From the NCBI RefSeq assembly GCF_014648275.1, contig NZ_BMQU01000027.1:1-43589 (forward strand): DNA of 43,589 nucleotides. Reading direction: 5' to 3'. The stretch is from Pseudomonas laurentiana. Lineage in GTDB: Bacteria > Pseudomonadota > Gammaproteobacteria > Pseudomonadales > Pseudomonadaceae. The notes beneath the pieces were generated by a model. It saw only the letters and a list, made by a program, of their open reading frames with translations, made no database searches and was not told where the DNA came from. Both the position numbers and the translations under genes were made by a program. Shown one piece after another: positions 9,060-18,640 of this stretch; position 1 is the stretch's first letter; every line of letters starts with the position of its first letter.

Positions 9060-9662
9060 TCAAAGACTCATGCCCAACAGGCTGCGAGCGTAGTCTTCCA
9101 GCGGCTGGGCAAGCAAATCTTCCGGCTTGTTGTCGTGAAACGTCAGCAAACCGCCGCGACTCTTGATCCGTGCGGTATCGATCAAATAACGGGTATTGGT
9201 CTCAATCAACATCAACTGAATCACACCCGTATCGATTCCCAGGCGATCGACCGCCTGCTGGTCATACCACTCGTCACCATTCCCAATACGGTCATCGGCT
9301 TTGGCAAAGCGTGCATACAGCAGGTAGTGGGCCCCGACTGACCGCGCCTCGTTAAGCGCGTCTTCCAGCCCCAATGGCCCGCGAGCACGACGCACCATTG
9401 GGAAGTACTCGATGAAGCCCTTGAACGCCTCTTCGGCCACAACGTTAGGGCGCGGGTAAGCACCGCCAGGCGGTACGAACGCCCCCTGGCCAATATAGAT
9501 AAACGAGTCGGGTTGCAGCCGCAACGACATCGAACGCCGGGTCTCACTGTGATCGAGCAAGCCGGCATCGCTCAAATGGTAACGGGCACCCTCGCCCATA
9601 TCGCTGACATTCATGCAGCCACTCAGCGCCGTCAGCGCCAGCAGCACAACCAGACTACGCAT
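9060..9662 (-). CDS. Predicted outer-membrane lipoprotein (DUF4823-like)
   Basis: A 200-residue lipoprotein. The signal peptide MRSLVVLLALTALSGC ends in the lipobox LSGC, so Cys16 would be lipidated. The residue after Cys is Met, not Asp, which favours outer-membrane sorting by Lol. The mature part has no further membrane segment. I believe it belongs to the Pseudomonas-specific DUF4823 family (conserved RARGPLGLEDALNEAR and YLLYARF stretches), but the family number is from memory. A very strong Shine-Dalgarno (GGAGGAAAG) just before 9662 fixes the start and excludes a longer reading from 9734. It lies between moaA and the DUF1285 gene. Function unknown. Confidence 0.85.
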   Translation of the reverse strand: MRSLVVLLALTALSGCMNVSDMGEGARYHLSDAGLLDHSETRRSMSLRLQPDSFIYIGQGAFVPPGGAYPRPNVVAEEAFKGFIEYFPMVRRARGPLGLEDALNEARSVGAHYLLYARFAKADDRIGNGDEWYDQQAVDRLGIDTGVIQLMLIETNTRYLIDTARIKSRGGLLTFHDNKPEDLLAQPLEDYARSLLGMSL

Positions 9663-9742
9663 CTTTCCTCCAATGGCCGGCGACGGAAAACCGGCGAATA
9701 GTGGGCAGATGCAGATTTTGCGCCAGCTCGCCAACGGCCCGC

Positions 9743-10711
9743 TTAGCCACCGATGATTTTCATCACGGTTGCACCACCGGAAAAGGCCACGGGTTGCTTG
9801 TCGGCCAATGCCTTGACCAACAGCCCCTGCAAGGCCGGCAGCGCCTGGTGGCGCGGCTTGTCCAGAAGGTCACCGACATAATGGCGGTTGCTGGAGGAGA
9901 GACAACCGTGCAGCCAGCCCGTGGACGACAGCCGCAAACGCGAACAGGTACGACAGAACGGCACGCTTTCATTGGCAATCACACCAAAGAAACCCTGACC
10001 GGGAATACTGTAGCGCAAGGCGGTCGCATCGACCGGCGCATCGGCCTGCAGGTACTCGTAACGCTCGCCAATCACCTGCAGCAGCTGTTGCAGGCCGACA
10101 AACTGCTGCAGGAACGCATTACTGTCGCGCGCCAGGTGCCCCATTCGCATCAATTCAATGAAGCGCAGTTCGTATCCACGCGCCAGGCAGTACTCCAGCA
10201 GCGGCAATACCTGGTCAAGGTTCTGGCCGTTCAACGGCACCATGTTGACCTTGATTTTCATCCCCGCAGCACTGGCTTGCTGCATGCCGTCGAGCACCGT
10301 CGCCAGGTCACCACCTCGCGCGATACTGCGAAAGGCTTCGGCATTCAGGGTATCGAGGGACACGTTGAGCCGAGCGATCCCGGCATCCAGCAGCAATGGC
10401 AGTTTGCGCGCCAACAACTGACCATTGGTGGTCAGACTGATTTCATCCAGGCCGAAACCGGCAACCGTCTTCAGAAAGGTCTCGAGCTTCGGACTGACCA
10501 GCGGCTCGCCGCCCGTAATGCGCAGGCGCTCGATACCCGCAGCCTCGATGAGATAGGCAACGCCACGCGCCATCGTCTCGGCCGACAACTCATCCTGAGC
10601 GGCGACCAGTCGCTTGCCGTCCGGCACACAATAGGTGCAGGCGTAATTGCAGGCGGCGGTAAGGCTGACACGCAAATTGCGAAAGCGTCTGCCTTGATGA
10701 TCGACGATCAT
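9743..10711 (-). CDS. moaA: GTP 3',8-cyclase MoaA (radical SAM)
   Basis: First step of molybdenum cofactor synthesis: with MoaC it converts GTP to cyclic pyranopterin phosphate. The 322-residue protein has the radical-SAM motif Cys21-x3-Cys25-x2-Cys28 (ACNYACTYC), the SAM-binding RITGGEP (64-70), the second cluster Cys253, Cys256, Cys270, and the C-terminal Gly-Gly tail required for catalysis. The usual Asn after the second cluster's CxxC (FCxxCNR) is Ser here (FCRTCSR), and the following region is divergent. The ATG at 10711 has a GGAG upstream. No other mo- gene is nearby, so it looks like an orphan or second moaA copy; the main moa cluster would be elsewhere. It may be the first gene of a unit with the lipoprotein and DUF1285 genes. 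Confidence 0.92.
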   Translation of the reverse strand: MIVDHQGRRFRNLRVSLTAACNYACTYCVPDGKRLVAAQDELSAETMARGVAYLIEAAGIERLRITGGEPLVSPKLETFLKTVAGFGLDEISLTTNGQLLARKLPLLLDAGIARLNVSLDTLNAEAFRSIARGGDLATVLDGMQQASAAGMKIKVNMVPLNGQNLDQVLPLLEYCLARGYELRFIELMRMGHLARDSNAFLQQFVGLQQLLQVIGERYEYLQADAPVDATALRYSIPGQGFFGVIANESVPFCRTCSRLRLSSTGWLHGCLSSSNRHYVGDLLDKPRHQALPALQGLLVKALADKQPVAFSGGATVMKIIGG

Positions 10712-10837
10712 GATGACTCCGGCTCGAATGAATTTGGCTCGCAAAACCTGACTCAAAAATCAAGTTTTTGCAAGCCTCATCTCCGAGTATATTCCCGAGC
10801 GGCTCACGCCAGTAGCGTTACAGTACTGCCAAGCGGT

Positions 10838-11476
10838 TTAGTTACCGGAGACGTCGGGATCACGCTTGCGCTTGTTACCCATGCGCACGCCGATATCCAT
10901 CAGGAACTGGAAAAAGCCTTCCTGATCTTCCAGCACATTGCTCCAGAACGGCGAGTGATAGAGCGCCACGGCACCGTGCACCAACGCCCAGGCTGCGCAG
11001 TAATGGAAGTATGGCGGGACATCCTCAAGCTTGCCTTCGCTGATGCGCCCCTTGATCAACAGGGTCAGACGGTCGAAGTTGGAGGCACGGATACTGTGCA
11101 GTTCCTCGACCATCTCCGGCACCTGGTTGCCCTTGACTACCTTTTCTTCCAGACGGTCGAACAACCGATAGCGCTGAGGATCACGCATCCTGAATTCAAA
11201 ATAGGCACGCGACAGGGCTTCCTTATCGCGATCAACGTCGGCAGAGTGCAGCAATTGGTTCAAATCGCGCTCATAGTCGAGCATCAGGCGCAGGTAGATC
11301 TCCGCCTTGGACTTGAAGTGCTTGTAGATCGTGCCTTTGCCGATACCGACCGCATCAGCGATCATCTCGACGGTGACACTGTCTTCACCCTGTTCGAGAA
11401 ACAGCTTGAGCGCGGTGTCGAGAATCTCTTGCTCACGGCGACGAAACTCACGGACCTTACGAGGTTCTTTCTGCAT
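10838..11476 (-). CDS. TetR-family transcriptional regulator
   Basis: A 212-residue TetR repressor. The N-terminal helix-turn-helix spans about residues 17-62 (ILDTALKLFLEQGEDSVTV then AVGIGKGTIYKHF, the classic TetR recognition helix). The C-terminal ligand and dimer domain starts near residue 65. The start ATG at 11476 is chosen because it puts the usual short tail before the HTH; the Shine-Dalgarno is weak. It is divergent from the class V aminotransferase with 72 bases between the starts, and a 23-bp imperfect palindrome at 11499-11521 is a likely binding site. Its position, upstream of rgsA and tatD, resembles that of the PAO1 regulator PA2957 (from memory). Ligand unknown. Confidence 0.92.
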   Translation of the reverse strand: MQKEPRKVREFRRREQEILDTALKLFLEQGEDSVTVEMIADAVGIGKGTIYKHFKSKAEIYLRLMLDYERDLNQLLHSADVDRDKEALSRAYFEFRMRDPQRYRLFDRLEEKVVKGNQVPEMVEELHSIRASNFDRLTLLIKGRISEGKLEDVPPYFHYCAAWALVHGAVALYHSPFWSNVLEDQEGFFQFLMDIGVRMGNKRKRDPDVSGN

Positions 11477-11498
11477 AAGAAGGACTGGATCAAAATCG

Positions 11499-11521
11499 AA
11501 GCCAGGTATTATGCCTAACTT
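11499..11521. promoter_or_regulatory. Candidate TetR operator in the divergent promoter region
   Basis: A 23-bp palindrome centred on 11510, from AAGCCAGG on the left to CCTAACTT on the right, with 17 of 23 positions symmetric. It covers a TATTAT (11507-11512) that could be the -10 of the rightward aminotransferase gene. It lies between a TetR gene and its divergent neighbour, where these repressors usually bind. That it is the binding site is inferred. Confidence 0.5.
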
Positions 11522-11548
11522 GCGCCAAAATGCACGGATCATCCAACC

Positions 11549-12682
11549 ATGTCTATGTTTCATGATGAGTTCCCACACGCTGACGGCCTCCGCTATCTGA
11601 ACCATGCTGCCGTCGCACCCTGGCCGAAACGTGCAGCCGAGGCGGTCGCGCGCTTCGCCAAAGAGAACGTTTTGATCGGCGCCCGCGACTATCCAGACTG
11701 GATGGCCATGGAACAAAGACTTCGCGAACGCCTGAAGCGACTGACGAACGCACCGTCGACGGATGATATCGCGCTGGTCAAAAACACCTCGGAAGCACTC
11801 TCATTCGTCGCCTTCGGCCTGGACTGGCAGGTTGGCGATCAAATCGTTATCAGCGATGAGGAGTTCCCTTCCAACCGGGTGGTCTGGGAGGCCCTGGCCA
11901 ACCAAGGCGTAAAGGTGCGCCAGGTCAGCCTCAAGGGGCAGGACCCGGAAGGCGCCCTGCTGGAGGCTTGTGACTCGCGCACACGACTGCTGGCGATCAG
12001 TGCCGTGCAGTTCGCCAGCGGTCTGCGCCTGGACCTCACCCGCCTGGGACGCGGCTGCCGCGAGCGCAACGTGTTGTTCTGCATCGATGCCATCCAGCAA
12101 CTAGGCGCCCAGCCCTTTGACGTCCAGGCCTATGATTGCGACTTCGCCATGGCCGACGGCCACAAGTGGATGCTCGGCCCGGAGGGTCTAGGGGTGTTCT
12201 ACTGCCGAGCCGAAATCCGACCACAGCTGGAACTCAGCGAGTATGGCTGGCATATGCTTGAGCACATGGGTGACTACAACCGCACCACATGGGAGCCAGC
12301 ACGCAGTGCGCGGCGCTTCGAATGTGGCAGCCCGAACATGCTCGGTGCCGTGGCCCTGGAGGCCAGCCTGTCGTTGCTGGAAGAGGTGGGTATGGAACGC
12401 GTGGCTGCCGCCATTGAAGAACGCGTGCAATGGTTGAGCACCGGGCTTGCCGCCATCCCCAGTGTGCGCCTGCACAGCCCACTGGAGCCAATGCGCCGGG
12501 CCGGGATCGTTTCGTTCAGTATCGACGGCCAGGAACATGCGCAGGTGTACCAGTCTCTCAAGGCCGCACAGGTCGTCTGTATCCCCCGAGGACCAGGTAT
12601 ACGCTTTTCCCCACATTTTTATACGGATAAGCACGTAATCGACGAAACACTGGCCTTGGTACGCCAAATTGCAGAGCAATGA
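11549..12682 (+). CDS. Class V aminotransferase (cysteine desulfurase-like fold)
   Basis: A PLP enzyme of the class V / NifS-like group, 377 residues. Visible motifs: RYLNHAAVAPWP near the N-terminus, Asp180 in LFCIDAIQQLG (binds the pyridine nitrogen), and the PLP lysine Lys206 in ADGHKWMLGPEG. The cysteine loop required for desulfurases is not evident in the C-terminal half, so it is more likely an aminotransferase, lyase or isopenicillin-epimerase-like enzyme than a true desulfurase. The start at 11549 (or the second ATG at 11555) is ambiguous. It is divergent from the TetR gene and may be its target. It is followed by the rgsA locus, and no terminator is visible directly after its stop. 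Substrate unknown. Confidence 0.85.
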   Translation: MSMFHDEFPHADGLRYLNHAAVAPWPKRAAEAVARFAKENVLIGARDYPDWMAMEQRLRERLKRLTNAPSTDDIALVKNTSEALSFVAFGLDWQVGDQIVISDEEFPSNRVVWEALANQGVKVRQVSLKGQDPEGALLEACDSRTRLLAISAVQFASGLRLDLTRLGRGCRERNVLFCIDAIQQLGAQPFDVQAYDCDFAMADGHKWMLGPEGLGVFYCRAEIRPQLELSEYGWHMLEHMGDYNRTTWEPARSARRFECGSPNMLGAVALEASLSLLEEVGMERVAAAIEERVQWLSTGLAAIPSVRLHSPLEPMRRAGIVSFSIDGQEHAQVYQSLKAAQVVCIPRGPGIRFSPHFYTDKHVIDETLALVRQIAEQ

Positions 12683-12794
12683 GTGCTCAATAACCCCAAA
12701 CGTATTCCAAATCTGTTTAAAAATCGACCAACATGCAGTGGAATAGCGGCAATCCTGACCAATACTTGAACTGTTAGCGCGACATACCCCCCCC

Positions 12795-12892
12795 AAGTGT
12801 TGCGCTAATAAAGGTGCGAAAGGACTGCGTGCCTTTGTTTTACTCCTAATGGTCTTAACCCGGATTCACCCCCCAGAACCCGGGTTTTTTTT
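12795..12892 (+). ncRNA. rgsA: RgsA small regulatory RNA
   Basis: Lies between the convergent class V aminotransferase and tatD genes. Three parts are visible: a hairpin (12810-12817 with 12829-12836, loop containing AAGGA); an unpaired, pyrimidine-rich stretch TTTTACTCCTAATGG (12838-12852); and a terminator hairpin AACCCGG/CCGGGTT (12857-12886) followed by an 8-T run. Positions 12835-12852 match the antisense of the acpP ribosome-binding region (18881-18899) with only one base inserted. In P. aeruginosa the Hfq-dependent, RpoS-controlled sRNA RgsA is encoded next to tatD and represses acpP and fis, so locus and target both agree. The 5' end is estimated; a weak CATACC -10 and a run of eight C lie just before it. 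The rest of 12683-12790 shows no gene. Confidence 0.8.
12857..12892 (+). terminator. Rho-independent terminator of rgsA
   Basis: A 7-bp stem AACCCGG/CCGGGTT with a 16-base pyrimidine-rich loop, followed by eight T on the plus strand only. The T-run direction shows it ends a rightward transcript 175-210 bases beyond the aminotransferase stop, which supports a separate sRNA gene. The poly-U tail is also the usual Hfq contact. Confidence 0.85.
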
Positions 12893-12901
12893 GCCTGCGA
12901 T

Positions 12902-13690
12902 TCAGCTCGCAGCAACACGCGCCAAAGGAAACAGACGCTTGAAGTTGGCCGTGGTCTGCTCTGCAAGACGCTCATAGGTTTCACCGCGCAGCATGGCGAC
13001 AAACTCCGCCACTTCCCGCACATACTGCGGCAGGTTTGGCTTTCCGCGATAGGGAATAGGTGCGAGGTACGGCGAGTCGGTTTCCACCAGCAAGCGATCC
13101 ACCGGAACCTGGCGCGCCACATCGCGCAAGGCATCCGCATTACGGAAGGTGACGATGCCAGAAAGGGAAATATAGAAGCCCAGGTCCAATGCGGCCTTGG
13201 CCATGTCCCAGTCCTCGGTAAAGCAATGCAGGACACCAGCCTGCGGCAAAGCCGCCTCACGCAGCAGAGCCAGGGTATCGGCGCGCGCCGCACGGGTATG
13301 CACGATCACCGGCTTGCCCGTGATACGCGCGGCATCCAGGTGCAGACGAAAGGAGTCCTGCTGCAACTCGGCAGCCTCAGGCTCGTAGTGATAATCCAGG
13401 CCGGTTTCACCGATTGCCACGACATGCGGGTGATTCAGCTCCTGCAGCAACCAGTCCAGGGCTGGCTCGGCACCGGGTGCCAAGTCTAGCGGGTGCACCC
13501 CCACCGAACAGTCGACATCACCATAGCGCTCAGTGACCGCCTTCACCGCCGCAGCATTCTGCGCACTGACGCCAATGCACAGAAAGTGCCCGACGCCCCT
13601 CGCCCTGGCAGCATCCAGAGCGGCATCCAGCGAGCCCTGGCAGGCAGTAAGGTCGAGGCGATCAAGGTGACAATGGGAATCTACAAGCAT
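12902..13690 (-). CDS. tatD: TatD-family metal-dependent hydrolase/DNase
   Basis: A 262-residue TIM-barrel hydrolase of the TatD family (3'-5' exonuclease/DNase in E. coli). The first metal pair is in MLVDSHCHLD (His6, His8); other ligand-bearing segments are GETGLDYHYEP, VIVHTRAA, LHCFTEDW and ETDSPYLAP. The start is set at the ATG at 13690, directly before the metal-binding motif; a longer reading from 13915 runs through holB in another frame. It is the last gene of the leftward cluster. In PAO1 pilZ lies between holB and tatD; here only 37 bases separate them. Confidence 0.93.
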   Translation of the reverse strand: MLVDSHCHLDRLDLTACQGSLDAALDAARARGVGHFLCIGVSAQNAAAVKAVTERYGDVDCSVGVHPLDLAPGAEPALDWLLQELNHPHVVAIGETGLDYHYEPEAAELQQDSFRLHLDAARITGKPVIVHTRAARADTLALLREAALPQAGVLHCFTEDWDMAKAALDLGFYISLSGIVTFRNADALRDVARQVPVDRLLVETDSPYLAPIPYRGKPNLPQYVREVAEFVAMLRGETYERLAEQTTANFKRLFPLARVAAS

Positions 13691-13727
13691 GGGTGTCTTT
13701 TCACGGAAGTAATGGAAAAATCGGTGC

Positions 13728-15348
<1,621 letters not shown>

Positions 15349-16473
15349 TTAATTTTGATCAGTACGGGAGGACTCATCGACCACTGTCGAAGACTCGCTC
15401 GGTTCGACGACCATGTCATCAGGTGTCGACTGCTGGGCTTGTGGTGCCGGGCTGGACCGATAATCGGCACGACGCTTGAGCTGATACTCGCGTACCGCCG
15501 CATTGTGCGAGTCCAGATCATCAGAGAAGACATGACTACCGTCGCCACGCGCAACAAAATACAAGCTGCTGCCGGGCACAGGGTTCAACGCTGCATGAAT
15601 TGCCTCACGGCCCACCATGGCGATTGGCGTCGGCGGCAAGCCCGCGTTCACATACGTATTGTAAGGGGTAGGCTCACGCAAGTCGGCACGTGTGATCTTG
15701 CCGTTGTAACGCTCGCCCATGCCATAAATAACCGTCGGGTCGGTCTGCAGCAGCATGCCGATTTGCATACGGCGCACAAACACGCCAGCGATCTGGCCGC
15801 GCTCTTGAGGAACGCCGGTTTCCTTTTCCACCAGCGAAGCCATGATCAATGCCTGGTAAGGGTCACGATAAGGCGTCTCAGGGGCACGTGCATTCCACTC
15901 TTGAGCCAGCACGTCTTCCAAACGCGCATAGGCTTGCTGCAGGAACTCGACATCGGTCATGCCCCGCACAAAGCGGTAGGTGTCCGGGAAAAAGCGCCCT
16001 TCCGGGAACACACCGGCATGCCCGAGCTTTTCCATGACCTCACTGTCGCTCAAACCGTTAAGCGTCTGTTCGATTTTTTCGTGCCTGGCCAATGCGGCAC
16101 GCACTTGACGGAAGTTCCAGCCCTCAACCAGCGTCAGGTTGTACTGCACCACCTCGCCGCGACGCCACAGCTCGAAAAGCTCGCGCACACTCATGCCTGG
16201 GCTCAGGCGGTATTCGCCCGAGTGCAGCGGCACACCGACCATATTGAAACGCCAGTACACGCGTAACCAGAACGCATCGTTGAGCAGGCCGTCCGTCTGC
16301 ATACGGTAGAACATGCGATTGGGCGTCGCACCGGTCGGCACATCGAGCAACTGCTCCTGGGTCACATGCAACGGTTGCTGCAGGGCCGAATTCAGCTTCC
16401 AGGCGGAGTACCCCAACAGAAGGCCACCCAGAATCAGACCGATCTCCAGCAGCACCAAGAATTTACGTCTCAC
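15349..16473 (-). CDS. mltG: Endolytic murein transglycosylase (YceG family)
   Basis: Inner-membrane lytic transglycosylase that cuts nascent glycan strands and so limits their length. The 374-residue protein has a single N-terminal membrane helix (about 6-24), a LysM-like region, and the YceG domain with the catalytic-glutamate motif ASLVEKETG (Glu216/218) and the downstream DPTVIYGMG and TPYNTYVNAGLPPTPI segments. The C-terminus is a polar tail. It starts with GTG at 16473, 3 bases after the pabC stop. The order pabC-mltG-tmk-holB is conserved across gammaproteobacteria. Confidence 0.95.
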   Translation of the reverse strand: MRRKFLVLLEIGLILGGLLLGYSAWKLNSALQQPLHVTQEQLLDVPTGATPNRMFYRMQTDGLLNDAFWLRVYWRFNMVGVPLHSGEYRLSPGMSVRELFELWRRGEVVQYNLTLVEGWNFRQVRAALARHEKIEQTLNGLSDSEVMEKLGHAGVFPEGRFFPDTYRFVRGMTDVEFLQQAYARLEDVLAQEWNARAPETPYRDPYQALIMASLVEKETGVPQERGQIAGVFVRRMQIGMLLQTDPTVIYGMGERYNGKITRADLREPTPYNTYVNAGLPPTPIAMVGREAIHAALNPVPGSSLYFVARGDGSHVFSDDLDSHNAAVREYQLKRRADYRSSPAPQAQQSTPDDMVVEPSESSTVVDESSRTDQN

Positions 16474-16476
16474 AAA

Positions 16477-17292
16477 TCAGGCATCCAGTAACGTACGGGC
16501 AATGGCCTGCAGTTTACGGGTGACCGGGCCCGGCGACCAGTTCATCGATGCACATGCGCGCACCGGCCAGATACCGTAAACACTGTTACAGAGAAAGACC
16601 TCATCGGACCGTGCAAGATCCTCAAGGCTCAGATCGCCGACACGAACGTCGATGCCCAGGCGCGCAGCCTCGACCATCAGCGCCGCCCGCATGACCCCGG
16701 CAACCCCGCAACGGCTCAGGTCGGCAGTCAACAGGACGCCATCCTTGACCAGAAACAGATTGCTGTAGACCCCTTCAACCACGCGACCGGCGGTGTCACG
16801 CATCAGCCCTTCGGCATAGTCGGGATCGTGCCACTCCGAGCGGGCCAGCACCTGCTCAAGACGATTAAGGTGCTTGAGCCCCGCCAACAGCGGCTGTTCC
16901 GCCAGACGGGTACGGCACTCGAAAAGCCTCACCCCGTGCTCGGCATTGCACGCGGGGTAAGCTGCTGGTGGATTGCCCTGCAAGATACGCCGCGGGGGCA
17001 CGCCAACTGCGGGCGCATAGCCACGCTGACTGTCACCACGGGTCAGAATGAGCTTGAGCACACCCTCGCCCAGCACACTGGCGTAACGGCTCAACTCATC
17101 GCGAATCAGTGCCAGATCGGCGGTAATCGCGAGGCGCTGGCAACCCAGCGCCAAGCGTTCGAGGTGATACTCGAACAATGATGGCCTACCGGCCTTGACC
17201 GCAATGGTCTCAAACAGACCATCGCCGTAGGCCAACCCGCGGCTCTGCAGCCCCAGGGTATCGGCCGGCTGACCATCGACCCAGCTTTGCAT
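16477..17292 (-). CDS. pabC: Aminodeoxychorismate lyase
   Basis: Releases pyruvate from 4-amino-4-deoxychorismate to give p-aminobenzoate for folate synthesis; a fold-type IV PLP enzyme. The 271-residue protein has SRGLAYGDGLFET (17-29), the PLP lysine Lys140 in AGLKHLNRLEQVLAR, and the C-terminal cofactor-binding segment DEVFLCNSVYGIWPV. The ATG at 17292 overlaps the fabF stop as TGATG; a TTG one codon earlier is also possible but less likely. It is part of the fab-pabC-mltG-tmk-holB transcription unit. Confidence 0.95.
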   Translation of the reverse strand: MQSWVDGQPADTLGLQSRGLAYGDGLFETIAVKAGRPSLFEYHLERLALGCQRLAITADLALIRDELSRYASVLGEGVLKLILTRGDSQRGYAPAVGVPPRRILQGNPPAAYPACNAEHGVRLFECRTRLAEQPLLAGLKHLNRLEQVLARSEWHDPDYAEGLMRDTAGRVVEGVYSNLFLVKDGVLLTADLSRCGVAGVMRAALMVEAARLGIDVRVGDLSLEDLARSDEVFLCNSVYGIWPVRACASMNWSPGPVTRKLQAIARTLLDA

Positions 17293-18536
17293 CAACCCGC
17301 GAACCGGCGGAACACCAGCGAGCCGTTGGTACCGCCAAATCCGAAGGAGTTGGACAAGACCACATCAATCGGCATGCTGCGCGCCTCATGCGGTACGAAG
17401 TCCAGGTCACACCCCTCGTCCGGCTCATCAAGGTTGATGGTCGGCGGCGCTACCTGGCCGTTGATCGACAACACGCTGAAGATCGCTTCCACAGCACCAG
17501 CAGCGCCCAACAGGTGACCGGTCATGGACTTGGTGGAGCTGACGGCCAGCTTGTACGCATGCTCACCGAACACCGACTTGACCGCCGATGCTTCCGCCAG
17601 GTCACCGGCTGAAGTCGACGTGCCATGGGCGTTGATGTAGCTGACTTCGTTCGGGTTGAGGCCCGCATCACGCAGGGCGTTGGCCATGCAGCGTGCAGCA
17701 CCGGCACCGGTTTCCGGAGGCGACGTCATGTGGTAAGCATCACCACTCATGCCGAAACCTACCAGCTCGGCATAAATGGTCGCACCACGGGCCTTGGCAT
17801 GCTCCAGCTCTTCAAGCACCAGCGCACCGGCACCATCAGCCAGGACGAAGCCATCACGCCCCCTGTCCCAGGGACGACTGGCGCGGGTCGGCTCGTCATT
17901 GCGGGTCGACAGTGCACGAGAAGCGCCAAAGCCTCCCATGCCCAAGCCACACGCAGCCATTTCAGCGCCGCCGGCAATCATCACGTCGGCTTCGCCAAAG
18001 GCAATGTTGCGTGCCGCCATGCCAATACAATGGGTACCGGTCGTGCATGCTGTGGCAATAGCGTAGTTAGGCCCCTGTACACCCAGATGGATCGACAGGA
18101 AGCCGGAAATCATGTTGATGATCGAGCCTGGCACGAAGAACGGCGAAATACGCCGAGGCCCCTGCTCATGCAAGGTGCGGCTGGTTTCTTCGATATTGGT
18201 CAGGCCACCGATGCCCGAACCCATGGCCACGCCGATACGCTCACGGTTGGCATCGGTCACTTCCAGGCCGGCATTACGCACTGCCTGAAAACCGGCCGCC
18301 AGACCATACTGGATAAACAGGTCGAGCTTGCGAGCTTCCTTGACAGACAGGTACTGCTCAACCTCGAAGCCCTTTACCGAGCCGCCAAAACGGGTGGAGT
18401 AAGCAGAAAGGTCTGTATGTTCGATCAGACCGATGCCACTGCGGCCAGCCAGAATGCCCTGCCAACTGCTCGGCACATCCGTACCCAGTGGTGACAGCAT
18501 ACCCATACCGGTGACCACGACGCGTCTACGCGACAC
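17292..18536 (-). CDS. fabF: Beta-ketoacyl-ACP synthase II
   Basis: Condenses malonyl-ACP with acyl-ACP in fatty-acid elongation. The 414-residue protein has the active-site triad Cys164 ([10 protein letters not shown]), His304 (NAHGTST) and His341 ([10 protein letters not shown]), as in E. coli FabF. It starts with GTG at 18536 with AAGGAG a few bases upstream. The terminator-like hairpin at 18575-18612 lies between it and acpP, so fabF expression depends on read-through or on a promoter in that gap. Confidence 0.97.
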   Translation of the reverse strand: MSRRRVVVTGMGMLSPLGTDVPSSWQGILAGRSGIGLIEHTDLSAYSTRFGGSVKGFEVEQYLSVKEARKLDLFIQYGLAAGFQAVRNAGLEVTDANRERIGVAMGSGIGGLTNIEETSRTLHEQGPRRISPFFVPGSIINMISGFLSIHLGVQGPNYAIATACTTGTHCIGMAARNIAFGEADVMIAGGAEMAACGLGMGGFGASRALSTRNDEPTRASRPWDRGRDGFVLADGAGALVLEELEHAKARGATIYAELVGFGMSGDAYHMTSPPETGAGAARCMANALRDAGLNPNEVSYINAHGTSTSAGDLAEASAVKSVFGEHAYKLAVSSTKSMTGHLLGAAGAVEAIFSVLSINGQVAPPTINLDEPDEGCDLDFVPHEARSMPIDVVLSNSFGFGGTNGSLVFRRFAG

Positions 18537-18574
18537 AGCACTCTCCTTTTTCTAAGGTCAACATCTCTTGCAAA

Positions 18575-18612
18575 GAAAAAACCGCACGCCAGTGAAGGCA
18601 GTGCGGTTTTTC
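18575..18612 (-). terminator. Intrinsic terminator/attenuator between acpP and fabF
   Basis: The stem ACCGCAC/GTGCGGT extends into matching A and T runs on both sides (12-base loop). On the minus strand it is followed by a T-run, the form of an intrinsic terminator. It starts about 28 bases after the acpP stop. It would let abundant acpP message end here while a fraction of transcripts continue into fabF-pabC-mltG; that partial read-through is inferred. Confidence 0.85.
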
Positions 18613-18640
18613 CATGACAAGAAGCGACGACTACAACGTC

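Noticed and set aside
10712-10837. Molybdenum-cofactor riboswitch before moaA
   Set aside because: The 126 bases hold one imperfect hairpin (10737-10774), but not the multi-stem Moco structure known from enterobacteria, and there are no other moa genes.
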